The position numbers and the translations under genes were made by a program. 19,967 nucleotides of DNA from JBQTIP01 sp052388025 (lineage in GTDB: Bacteria; Actinomycetota; UBA4738; HRBIN12), in contig JBQTIP010000173.1 of the NCBI GenBank assembly GCA_052388025.1, positions 1 through 19,967 of the forward strand, given 5' to 3'. How positions within the stretch are numbered: position 1 is the first letter of the stretch; every line of letters begins with the position of its first letter. The notes under the pieces are model-generated. The model worked only from the letters and a program-made list of their open reading frames with translations. It ran no database searches and was not told the DNA's origin. Of this stretch, positions 1 through 5,913 are shown one piece after another.

Positions 1-19
1 CGTCCGAGGTCGCGGTCGA

Positions 20-25
20 TAGAAT
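20..25 (+). promoter_or_regulatory. Candidate -10 element of a leaderless promoter for the thiolase
   Basis: TAGAAT lies seven bases before the ATG at 33, so a transcript starting about seven bases downstream would begin at the start codon. No Shine-Dalgarno sequence precedes that ATG, which fits leaderless translation. The -35 region would fall outside the window. The same TAGAAT-N7-start arrangement is seen at the receiver gene (3573). Confidence 0.5.
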
Positions 26-32
26 CGGACAC

Positions 33-1214
33 ATGGAGCGCGCGGTCATCCTCGAGGGCGCCCGCACGCCAATCGGCAAGTTCCTGGGCGCATTCGCGGA
101 GGTCCCCGCAGTGGATCTCGGCGTCGCAGCCACGAAGGAGGCTCTCCGCCGCGCCCGAGTCGAGCCGGGGCAGGTGCAGGAGCTGGTCTTCGGCCACGCC
201 CGCCAAGCCGGCAACGGCCCGAACACCGGCCGGCAGGTGTCCGTTCGCTCCGGCATCCCACAAAAGGTAAACGCCTACAACGTGAACATGGCGTGCGGGT
301 CCGGCACCAAGGCCATCCAGCTCGCCGCCGAGCAGATCATGCTCGGCAACGCCGAGGTCACGGTCGCCGGTGGCATGGAGAACATGACCCGGGTGCCGTT
401 CCTTCTCGACCGCATGCGTCTCGGGTACCGGCTGGGCGACGCGACTATCCTCGACGGGATGTACCGCGACGGGTTCCTCGACCCACTCTGCGGGCTCGTG
501 ATGGGCGAGACCGCCGAGAACCTGGCCCGACAGTACGACATCCCCCGCGAGGAGCAGGACGAGTTCGCGCTCGCCAGCCAGCGGAAGGCCAAGGCCGGGA
601 AGGCACGGCGCGGGGCCGAGATGTTCCCCGTCGAGGTGCCGGCTGGGAAGGGCGCCGCCGTCGCGGTGACCGAGGACGAGCACCCCCGCGACGACACCAC
701 CCTGGAGACCCTCGCGAAGCTTCCGCTCGTGTTCGGCGCCGAGAACGGAACCGTAACGGCCGGCAACGCTTCGGGTATCACCGACGGGGCGGCGGCGGTC
801 GTCCTGATGTCCGAGTCGCGCGCGAAGACCGAAGGCCGCGAGCCTCTCGCCCGAATCGCGGCCTACGCCTCCGCCGGGGTCGACCCCGCGATAATGGGCA
901 TCGCCCCGGTCCCGGCCGTCCGCAAGATCCTCGAAGTGACCGGACTCTCGCTGTCGGACTTCGACGTGGTCGAGCTAAACGAGGCCTTCGCCGCTCAGGT
1001 GTTGGCCTGCGACCGCGAGCTGAAGTTCGACCACGATCGGCTGAACGTCAACGGGGGCGCGATCGCGCTCGGGCACCCCATCGGGATGAGCGGCGCCCGG
1101 ATCGTGCTCACCACCGCCTACGAGATGCGGGAGCGGGGCGCCTCGCTCGGCCTCGCCACGCTCTGCATCTCAGGCGGCCAGGGAATGGCGATGGTGCTGG
1201 AGCGCGCCGCCTAG
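33..1214 (+). CDS. Acetyl-CoA acetyltransferase (thiolase)
   Basis: A thiolase of 393 residues, the normal length for the family. Thiolases condense two acetyl-CoA to acetoacetyl-CoA, or run the reverse thiolysis, in the cytoplasm. The catalytic residues are visible: nucleophilic Cys88 in NMACGSG, His348 in GHPIGMSGAR and Cys378 in CISGGQG. The stretch NVNGGAIALGHP is also typical. The ATG at 33 is preceded by a TAGAAT box rather than a ribosome binding site, so the message is probably leaderless. The next gene starts only three bases after the stop. Biosynthetic and degradative thiolases look alike at this level; with no beta-oxidation or polyhydroxybutyrate genes alongside, the direction in the cell is open. 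The family call is very secure, the pathway is not. Confidence 0.95.
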   Translation: MERAVILEGARTPIGKFLGAFAEVPAVDLGVAATKEALRRARVEPGQVQELVFGHARQAGNGPNTGRQVSVRSGIPQKVNAYNVNMACGSGTKAIQLAAEQIMLGNAEVTVAGGMENMTRVPFLLDRMRLGYRLGDATILDGMYRDGFLDPLCGLVMGETAENLARQYDIPREEQDEFALASQRKAKAGKARRGAEMFPVEVPAGKGAAVAVTEDEHPRDDTTLETLAKLPLVFGAENGTVTAGNASGITDGAAAVVLMSESRAKTEGREPLARIAAYASAGVDPAIMGIAPVPAVRKILEVTGLSLSDFDVVELNEAFAAQVLACDRELKFDHDRLNVNGGAIALGHPIGMSGARIVLTTAYEMRERGASLGLATLCISGGQGMAMVLERAA

Positions 1215-1217
1215 CCG

Positions 1218-2189
1218 ATGCGCGCGGGACGCGTTTCCGCGGCGCTCGCATTGGCGGCCGTCGTATCGCTCGCCGTCCCGGCCCCTGCCTCGGCCGACGT
1301 CCTCGGCCCCTGCACCGCGACGCTCGCCGGCCGGTCGGTCGAGGACATCGACACGCCGGGCTCGGCCGTCCCGGTCGACTACCGAGAAACGATCCCCTAC
1401 TCAGGACAGACCACAAACGGCCAGGTGGTGACGTTCGTGAACGTCGGCCTCTCCGTCGCCGGGTTCCGGATCGAGCTGGTGGAGCGCCACGCCACAAACG
1501 ACACGACGTGGCTGAGCGAGGCATCCGTCGAGCGCTACGCGTGGGCCGGCGTGGGCCTGTACCGGGTGAGGGGCCAGGCCATAGGAGATACAGGCCGGGT
1601 CATCTGCTCGGGAACCGCCTACGTCTGCGTCGAGGGCAAGAGTCCACTGTCCACCGTGGCGGGCGGAGCCGGAGCCGGCCTCGTCGTTCTCGCCGCCATC
1701 CTGCTCGTTCTCGGGCTGCGAAGGCGGCGACGGGCGTCGAGGCCGAGGCTCGCCACGCGATTCGGCTCCGCGGGGCTGCTCGGCGGCCTCGGGGCGCCGA
1801 TCCTTCTCCAGCAGTTCTGCATCCTCCCACTCTCGCCGCTTCTCGCGTTCGCTCCGGCAGGGCTTGCGCTCCTGCTGGGTGCCCTCCTGGGCCTGCTCAT
1901 GGGCGCCGGCCCGATCTCGCCCACCCCGGCGCCGCCGTCCGCCCCTGCGCGGCCCGAGGACGAGGATCGCCCGGCCCCGACGATCTACCAATTCTCGCCG
2001 TCCGCCGGGGCCTGCCGCGCGTGCAAGAGCCACTCGACCCATCGCGTGTACGCGTCCTCAGAGGCCATGGCCACCGACCGGGCTCACACCGGATGCAAAT
2101 GCGCGGTCGTCGCCCAACAGGTGGACCAGATGGCATACGTGGCGTACTTCCAGGGCGGCGGGTACGTCTACGACGACCGCGGCCAGTGA
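1218..2189 (+). CDS. Secreted/membrane-anchored protein of unknown function with a C-terminal Cys/His cluster
   Basis: Not a family I recognise. The 323-residue product begins with a signal peptide (hydrophobic core about residues 7-21, likely cleavage after ASA at 26). An exported region of about 120 residues with four cysteines follows. A first membrane helix spans about 149-167 and ends in a run of arginines; a second hydrophobic stretch covers about 205-230. After a Pro/Ala-rich linker (231-255) comes a C-terminal domain with Cys266-x2-Cys269 and His290-x2-Cys293-x-Cys295, which looks like a metal site. The arginine run after helix 1 predicts that the N-terminal part is outside the cell. 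The start is three bases after the thiolase stop, so translation is probably coupled. No link to thiolase function is evident. Confidence 0.75.
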   Translation: MRAGRVSAALALAAVVSLAVPAPASADVLGPCTATLAGRSVEDIDTPGSAVPVDYRETIPYSGQTTNGQVVTFVNVGLSVAGFRIELVERHATNDTTWLSEASVERYAWAGVGLYRVRGQAIGDTGRVICSGTAYVCVEGKSPLSTVAGGAGAGLVVLAAILLVLGLRRRRRASRPRLATRFGSAGLLGGLGAPILLQQFCILPLSPLLAFAPAGLALLLGALLGLLMGAGPISPTPAPPSAPARPEDEDRPAPTIYQFSPSAGACRACKSHSTHRVYASSEAMATDRAHTGCKCAVVAQQVDQMAYVAYFQGGGYVYDDRGQ

Positions 2190-2197
2190 CTTGGCGC

Positions 2198-2557
2198 TCA
2201 GCTTCCGTCGAACCACTCGATCTCGATCGGCAGCGCCGTTCGTCCCCACTCGTCGAGGTCTCCCTCATGCCTGGGACCGTATTTCTCGAGCAGCAGGCGT
2301 CTGGCAAGCACATCCTCCTCGGGATCCTCGACGATCCGGGCCTTCGTGATCAGCTCGCGGTCGCCGAGCCGAAGCCCGACCGTGGGCTCGGCCACGATGT
2401 TCTGGACCCAATCCGACCGCGCCCCTCCTCCGGAGAGCACGAACACCCGGCCCTCGTGCAGCGCGAACCAGATCTCGATTGTGTGGGGACTCCCGGACTT
2501 GCGGCCGGTCGTGATCACGTGGCAGAAATCGAGCGCCCCGAGCTCGGCCTCGTCCAT
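2198..2557 (-). CDS. Deazaflavin (F420)-dependent nitroreductase-family protein
   Basis: A 119-residue protein resembling the F420H2-dependent quinone/nitroreductase family (Ddn-like, PF04075), a split-barrel fold that binds the deazaflavin F420. The supporting sequence is TTGRKSGSPHTIEIWF (about 16-31), matching the family's TTGRKSG-x-P-x(3)-PLWF pattern, and GGGARSDWVQNIVAEPTV (about 43-60), matching its GG-x(5)-W-x-N-L-x-A-x-P stretch. It is short for the family (often 130-150), missing part of the N-terminal helix. The ATG is three bases after the stop of the 35-aa gene upstream, and GGTAGGG just before it can act as ribosome binding site. It is the last gene of a five-gene run and converges on the membrane-protein gene with eight bases between. 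Cofactor use (F420 versus FMN) is inferred. Confidence 0.75.
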   Translation of the reverse strand: MDEAELGALDFCHVITTGRKSGSPHTIEIWFALHEGRVFVLSGGGARSDWVQNIVAEPTVGLRLGDRELITKARIVEDPEEDVLARRLLLEKYGPRHEGDLDEWGRTALPIEIEWFDGS

Positions 2558-2560
2558 TCC

Positions 2561-2668
2561 CTACCGGACGGCCCAGAGGATGAGCGCGACGATCACCACG
2601 ATGGCCGAGACGAGCATGACGATGTCGCCGCGCTTGACCTTCCCGGGCTGCATCGCGTTGAACCCCAT
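2561..2668 (-). CDS. 35-residue single-pass membrane peptide
   Basis: A very short gene: a charged N-terminus ending in KVKRGD (residues 10-15), then one strongly hydrophobic helix, IVMLVSAIVVIVALILWAV (residues 16-34), and a final Arg. The ATG overlaps the TGA of the upstream 75-aa gene by one base (TGATG at 2670-2666), so it is probably translated by re-initiation. A longer in-frame reading exists upstream, but its N-terminal half is low-complexity Gly/Arg/Pro and overlaps the 75-aa gene, so I chose the internal ATG. The positive charges before the helix predict that the N-terminus stays in the cytoplasm. Function unknown; it may recruit partners from the same operon to the membrane, which is inference only. 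Confidence 0.6.
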   Translation of the reverse strand: MGFNAMQPGKVKRGDIVMLVSAIVVIVALILWAVR

Positions 2669-2895
2669 CAGTCGCCCCCCTCGCCGGCCTCCCGGAGCCG
2701 GTAGTACTCCCGGAACTTCTCCTCCGACAACCAGTGGATGTGCTGACCGACCGTCGATGCGAAGGTGCGGGCCTCCGCCTCGTCCCGGCAGGCGCGCTCG
2801 GACGCGACCTCCCCGGCCGGATCGAGGACCGCCACGCGCCAACCTCCGTCCGACTCCTCCACGCTCACGCGGAAGCCGCCGCGAGTGGAGGTCAA
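2668..2895 (-). CDS. 75-residue hypothetical protein
   Basis: I do not recognise a named family. The protein looks like one compact alpha/beta unit: two beta strands (FRVSVEE and GWRVAVLD), then an acidic-basic helical segment with CRDEAEARTFASTV, and a C-terminal QHIHWLSEEKFREYYRL segment rich in aromatics and charge. The start taken is TTG at 2895, ten bases after the upstream zinc-ribbon stop, with GAGG six bases before it. A GTG at codon 10 would be an alternative but has no ribosome binding site. Its stop overlaps the start of the 35-aa membrane peptide. No signal peptide or membrane helix is seen, so it is cytoplasmic. Confidence 0.65.
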   Translation of the reverse strand: MTSTRGGFRVSVEESDGGWRVAVLDPAGEVASERACRDEAEARTFASTVGQHIHWLSEEKFREYYRLREAGEGGD

Positions 2896-2905
2896 CGCGG
2901 CCTCG

Positions 2906-3190
2906 TCACGAGCCGCCGTGCGCCTTCTCCAGCCGTTCCAAGTGCTCCCGCACCAGGGACAGCACCGAGTCTGCGTGGAGCACGAAGCCCGGATGGATGT
3001 CGGCCGTCTTCTCCAGGGCGTTCTCGAGGGTGCTACCGGCCGCCTCCGCGGCCCGGAGCGCCTCGACCAGGACCGCCGCGTAGTCGGGCTGGAACGGCTT
3101 GCCGTCCCACGGGCACCTGCCGCCGTTCTGCAGCACCTGCTCGACGAGGAACTCCCGGCCGCAGCTTTGACACGTCCCCTTGATCTTCAC
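2906..3190 (-). CDS. Small zinc-ribbon protein
   Basis: A 94-residue protein with an N-terminal zinc-ribbon-like knuckle (Cys7-x2-Cys10, then Cys26-Pro-Trp-Asp29) followed by helices to the end (about 36-90). The fourth ligand position, normally Cys in CPxC ribbons, is Asp29 here (CPWDGKPF), so the site would be Cys3-Asp or would bind metal weakly. The start is GTG at 3190, overlapping the TGA of the receiver gene by four bases (GTGA), with AAGGAG just upstream. A longer in-frame reading upstream overlaps the receiver gene and is low complexity, so it was rejected. A role as adaptor or nucleic-acid-binding partner of the receiver is plausible but unproven. Confidence 0.75.
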   Translation of the reverse strand: MKIKGTCQSCGREFLVEQVLQNGGRCPWDGKPFQPDYAAVLVEALRAAEAAGSTLENALEKTADIHPGFVLHADSVLSLVREHLERLEKAHGGS

Positions 3191-3573
3191 GCGCGCTCCT
3201 TCGAGGTCACGAGCTCCAGCACCCTGTCGGCCAGCTCGAACGGGTCGAACGGCTTCACGAACCACGCATCGGCACCCGACCACTTCGCCAGCCACGCGTC
3301 GTGCTTGCGATCGAGCAGGATCACGATTGCTCCAGCGTAGGGCTCCTCCGCCCCGCGCAGGTCCTTGGCCAGGGCGAACGCCCCGGCCCGGGAGGCGATC
3401 TCGTCGGCCACCACGACGTCCGGGCGTTCGCGCCACGCCACCTTGATGCCCCGCTCCCCGTCCCCAGCCTCGATGAACTCGAGCGACACGCCGAGTCTGC
3501 GCTCGATGCTGCCGACGGCGAGTCTCATGAGATCACGTGACTCCGGGTCGGGGGACACGAGCAGCACGTTCAC
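3187..3573 (-). CDS. Stand-alone receiver-domain protein (atypical response regulator)
   Basis: A single CheY-like receiver with no output domain, 128 residues from GTG at 3573 or 131 from ATG at 3582. The phospho-acceptor aspartate is in PDVVVADE (about residue 57 from the GTG) and the conserved lysine is in WFVKPFDP (about 107). Two key positions are altered. The N-terminal acidic pair that holds Mg2+ (usually VDDD) reads VSPD, and the Thr/Ser after strand 4 appears to be Asp (ILLDRK). Phosphorylation may therefore be weak or absent. I prefer GTG 3573 because TAGAAT sits seven bases upstream, the leaderless arrangement also seen at 20-33; that box overlaps the ATG at 3582. First gene of the five-gene run ending at 2198. 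No histidine kinase is nearby. Confidence 0.8.
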   Translation of the reverse strand: MNVLLVSPDPESRDLMRLAVGSIERRLGVSLEFIEAGDGERGIKVAWRERPDVVVADEIASRAGAFALAKDLRGAEEPYAGAIVILLDRKHDAWLAKWSGADAWFVKPFDPFELADRVLELVTSKERA

Positions 3574-3580
3574 ATCCCGC

Positions 3581-3586
3581 ATTCTA
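3581..3586 (-). promoter_or_regulatory. Candidate leaderless -10 element for the receiver operon
   Basis: On the minus strand TAGAAT is followed by seven bases and then GTG (3573), the same geometry as the thiolase promoter at 20-33. No good -35 is visible at 17-18 bases upstream. If this is the promoter, the ATG at 3582, which overlaps the box, cannot be the start. Confidence 0.4.
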
Positions 3587-3606
3587 CCGGGCGCCGACCC
3601 GCCGCT

Positions 3607-3635
3607 TTGTCCGGCCGGAGCGCATGCACTATCGT
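3607..3635 (+). promoter_or_regulatory. Candidate promoter of the aquaporin gene
   Basis: TTGTCC at 3607-3612 and TATCGT at 3630-3635 are separated by exactly 17 bases, a reasonable sigma-70-type pair. This predicts a start near 3642 and a leader of about 64 bases before the TTG start codon. Confidence 0.4.
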
Positions 3636-3705
3636 CGCGCGGGAGCCGGGCCGGACCGCTTTCCCCGGGCACGGCAACCGATCACGCTGAACGGGAGGAG
3701 GGAAG

Positions 3706-4398
3706 TTGGAATCGACCTCGAAGGCGGCCGTCGCCGAGTTCATCGCGACGTTCGCGCTCATCTTCATAGGCGCCGGCTCGGTGGTCATGGCGGCCAACGG
3801 GCTGGGAAGCGGGCTGGTCGGCGTCGCGCTTGCGCACGGGATCGTTCTCGCCGTCGTGGTCTCGGTGACGGCTCACATATCCGGAGGCCTCGTCAACCCC
3901 GCGGTCGCCATCGGCCTGTGGGTGACGGGCAAGCTCGCCACGGGACGGATGATCGTCCTCGTCATCGCCGAGCTGGCCGGCGCCACCTTCGGGGCGCTGC
4001 TCCTCCGCCTGACGGTGCCGGGGGCCCTTTGGCGGGCCGCTGCGCTCGGAACTCCGGTCCTGGCACCGGGCCTCGGCGTCGGAAAGGGCATCCTGCTCGA
4101 GGCCATCCTCACGTTCTTCCTTGTCTTCGCGGTCTACGGGACGGCGGTCGACGACCGCGGACCGTTCGGCAAGACGGCCGGGCTAACGATCGGGCTCGTG
4201 CTGACGTTCGACATCCTGGCCGGAGGCCCCCTCACGGGGGCGAGCATGAACCCGGCTCGGACGTTCGGACCGGGCCTCATATCCGGGACCTGGACGGACT
4301 GGTGGGTCTACTGGGCTGGGCCGATCGCTGGGGCGGTCATCGCCGGCGTCGTCTACTGGATGGTCTTCCTGAAGGACAAGGAACCGGCCACGCCGTAG
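3706..4398 (+). CDS. MIP-family channel (aquaporin)
   Basis: A six-helix membrane channel of 230 residues, normal for bacterial aquaporins. Both pore signatures are intact: SGGLVNPAV (Asn64-Pro-Ala) and MNPARTFGP (Asn182-Pro-Ala, then Arg185). Aligned by eye to AqpZ and plant TIPs, the aromatic/arginine filter reads His44, Ile170, Ala179, Arg185. This differs from the Phe-His-Thr-Arg filter of AqpZ and resembles tonoplast-type channels that pass ammonia, hydrogen peroxide or urea as well as water. The glycerol-facilitator Asp after the second NPA (NPARD) is absent, arguing against a glycerol channel. Translation starts at TTG 3706, decided by the strong GGAGGAGGGA just upstream. Divergent from the receiver operon; no catabolic partner gene adjoins it. 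Confidence 0.93.
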   Translation: MESTSKAAVAEFIATFALIFIGAGSVVMAANGLGSGLVGVALAHGIVLAVVVSVTAHISGGLVNPAVAIGLWVTGKLATGRMIVLVIAELAGATFGALLLRLTVPGALWRAAALGTPVLAPGLGVGKGILLEAILTFFLVFAVYGTAVDDRGPFGKTAGLTIGLVLTFDILAGGPLTGASMNPARTFGPGLISGTWTDWWVYWAGPIAGAVIAGVVYWMVFLKDKEPATP

Positions 4399-4419
4399 CG
4401 TCTGCCGGGCAGCCGCACG

Positions 4420-4608
4420 TCAGTACTTGGGCTTGGCCGTCGGGCCCCGCCACGGATAGCCGATCGTGTGGTGCCAGCAGTTGGGGCCGGGGTTGTAGCC
4501 GGACAGCTTGATCCCGCACACCTCACAAGAACGCGCGGGCACGGACCGACGCGCCGGAGGCTCGGGGGGTGGGGGTTCGCTTGAGGATCTGGATGCTCGC
4601 CTGGTCAT
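4420..4608 (-). CDS. Small zinc-finger-like protein
   Basis: A 62-residue protein: a basic, Pro/Ser-rich disordered N-terminus (1-26), then a compact knuckle with Cys28-x2-Cys31, LSGYNPGPNC (Cys44) and His46-His47, ending in a basic tail. The C-x2-C-x(5-6)-YNP-x(3)-C-x2-H layout recalls zinc-ribbon tails seen in small actinobacterial proteins and helix-turn-helix regulators, though no regulator domain is present here. The ATG at 4608 has GGAG about ten bases upstream. A longer in-frame reading upstream runs antisense through the cysteine desulfurase gene and was rejected. Converges on the aquaporin gene with 21 bases between. Function unknown. Confidence 0.6.
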   Translation of the reverse strand: MTRRASRSSSEPPPPEPPARRSVPARSCEVCGIKLSGYNPGPNCWHHTIGYPWRGPTAKPKY

Positions 4609-4713
4609 TGGGGAGACTCCAAGGGGCCTTCGGATCTGAGGTGCGCCGGAGGCCATGATAGCATCGGCTTTTCCGGCGTCTACCTGCGATTTTCGAGTAT
4701 CCGGGCGGTGTTG
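4609..4713. promoter_or_regulatory. Divergent intergenic region with candidate promoters
   Basis: Between the small zinc-finger gene (-) and the cysteine desulfurase gene (+). On the minus strand TAGACG (4682-4677) and TATCAT (4660-4655) are 16 bases apart and would serve the zinc-finger gene. On the plus strand TAGCAT at 4659-4664 is a possible -10 for the desulfurase, with no convincing -35. The two -10 candidates overlap, so the promoters may compete. Confidence 0.35.
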
Positions 4714-5913
4714 ATGCAAGCCGAGACCTACCTCGACAACGGCTCCGCCACGCCGCTCTCGGAACCGGCGAGAGCCGCGTTCCTGGCCGCCCTGGACACG
4801 TACGGAGATCCCCTGAGGCTCCACGCCGACGGGCAGGCCGCACGTCGTCTCCTGGACGAGGCGAGGGCATCGGTAGCCGAGGCGATCGAAGCCCAGCCGG
4901 ACGAGATCGTCTTCACCTCCGGGGGAACGGAGTCCGTAGCCCTCGCGATCTGGGGAGGCGTGCGGGCCATCCGTGAGATCGGGAAGCGGATCGTGGTGAG
5001 CCACGTCGAGCACCCCGCCGTCGGCGGCGTCTGCCACACGCTGGAGGCCGATGGCCTCCAGGTCACGCTCGTTCCTGTCGACGACTGGGGCCGCCTGGAC
5101 CTGGACGCCTTCGCGGCGGAGGTCCGGATGCCGGGGACCCTGCTCGCCTCCGTCCAGCACGCCAACCACGAGGTGGGAACGATGCAGCCCATCGCCGAGG
5201 CCGCGCGCCTCTGCCGGGAGGCGGGCGTGCTGTTCCACACCGACGCCTGCCAGACGGTCGGACGGCTGCCCGTGGACGTGGGCGGGCTCGGGGTCGATCT
5301 GCTCTCCCTCTCCGCCCACAAGTTCGGCGGCCCCCCTGGCGTGGGTGCGCTCTACGTCCGCCGCGGCGTCCCCGTGGCCGCCTACCCCTGCGGCGACGAC
5401 CGGGAGCGCAAGCGCCGGTCCGGCATGGAGAACGTGCCCGGCATCGCGTCGATGGCCGCCGCGGTGTCGGCCGCCCTCGAGGAGATGGGCGACCGGGCCG
5501 CCCGCCAGTGGTCCCTGACGGATCGGCTGCGGGCGGGCATCGAGGGACGACTGCCCGGCGTCTCGCTCCACGGCCACCCAACCCAACGGGTCCCTCACCT
5601 CGTGTGCTTCTCGGTTCCCGACCTCGACGCCGAAGTCCTGATGATGGCGCTGGACGACCGGGGCTTCCGTCTATCCGTCGGCTCGAACTGCTCCGGCGCG
5701 GCCTCCGACCCCTCGCCCGTGCTGGAAGCCATGGGGGTTCCGCAGACGCCGGCCTTCAGGGTCGGGGTGGGCCCGACGACGACCGAAGGAGACATCGACC
5801 GGCTCGTGACCACGCTGACCGAGCTGGTCGGCGAGCTCCGTCAGATGGACGCCCTGTCGTCGAAGGCCATGGCGCGCTTCCGCCGACGCGCCGGAGGACT
5901 GGCTGCTACGTGA
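4714..5913 (+). CDS. Cysteine desulfurase-family PLP enzyme (NifS/IscS-like)
   Basis: A class V aminotransferase-fold enzyme of 399 residues. Cysteine desulfurases convert L-cysteine to alanine and a protein-bound persulfide for Fe-S clusters and thiolated tRNAs. Visible signatures are the N-terminal YLDNGSATPL, FTSGGTES, HTDACQTVG (PLP-ring Asp), the Schiff-base lysine in SLSAHKFGGPPG (Lys203) and the active-site loop SVGSNCSG with Cys326. Two conserved spots deviate: RSGMENVPG has Met where most family members have Thr (RxGTxN), and the usual GGGQE before it reads CGDDRE. The ATG at 4714 is preceded by GGGCGG; GTG 4708 is possible. No Fe-S scaffold or tRNA-thiolation gene adjoins it. Its end overlaps the convergent korB end by eight bases. 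Confidence 0.85.
   Translation: MQAETYLDNGSATPLSEPARAAFLAALDTYGDPLRLHADGQAARRLLDEARASVAEAIEAQPDEIVFTSGGTESVALAIWGGVRAIREIGKRIVVSHVEHPAVGGVCHTLEADGLQVTLVPVDDWGRLDLDAFAAEVRMPGTLLASVQHANHEVGTMQPIAEAARLCREAGVLFHTDACQTVGRLPVDVGGLGVDLLSLSAHKFGGPPGVGALYVRRGVPVAAYPCGDDRERKRRSGMENVPGIASMAAAVSAALEEMGDRAARQWSLTDRLRAGIEGRLPGVSLHGHPTQRVPHLVCFSVPDLDAEVLMMALDDRGFRLSVGSNCSGAASDPSPVLEAMGVPQTPAFRVGVGPTTTEGDIDRLVTTLTELVGELRQMDALSSKAMARFRRRAGGLAAT

Noticed and set aside
293..2704. An 803-codon open frame on the plus strand
   Set aside because: It runs out of frame through the thiolase and membrane-protein genes and antisense through the oxidoreductase; the product is arginine/glycine-rich low complexity typical of GC-rich shadow frames.
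4609..5598. Long minus-strand frame continuing upstream of the zinc-knuckle protein
   Set aside because: It is antisense to the well-supported cysteine desulfurase gene and its product has no recognisable features before the final 62 residues.
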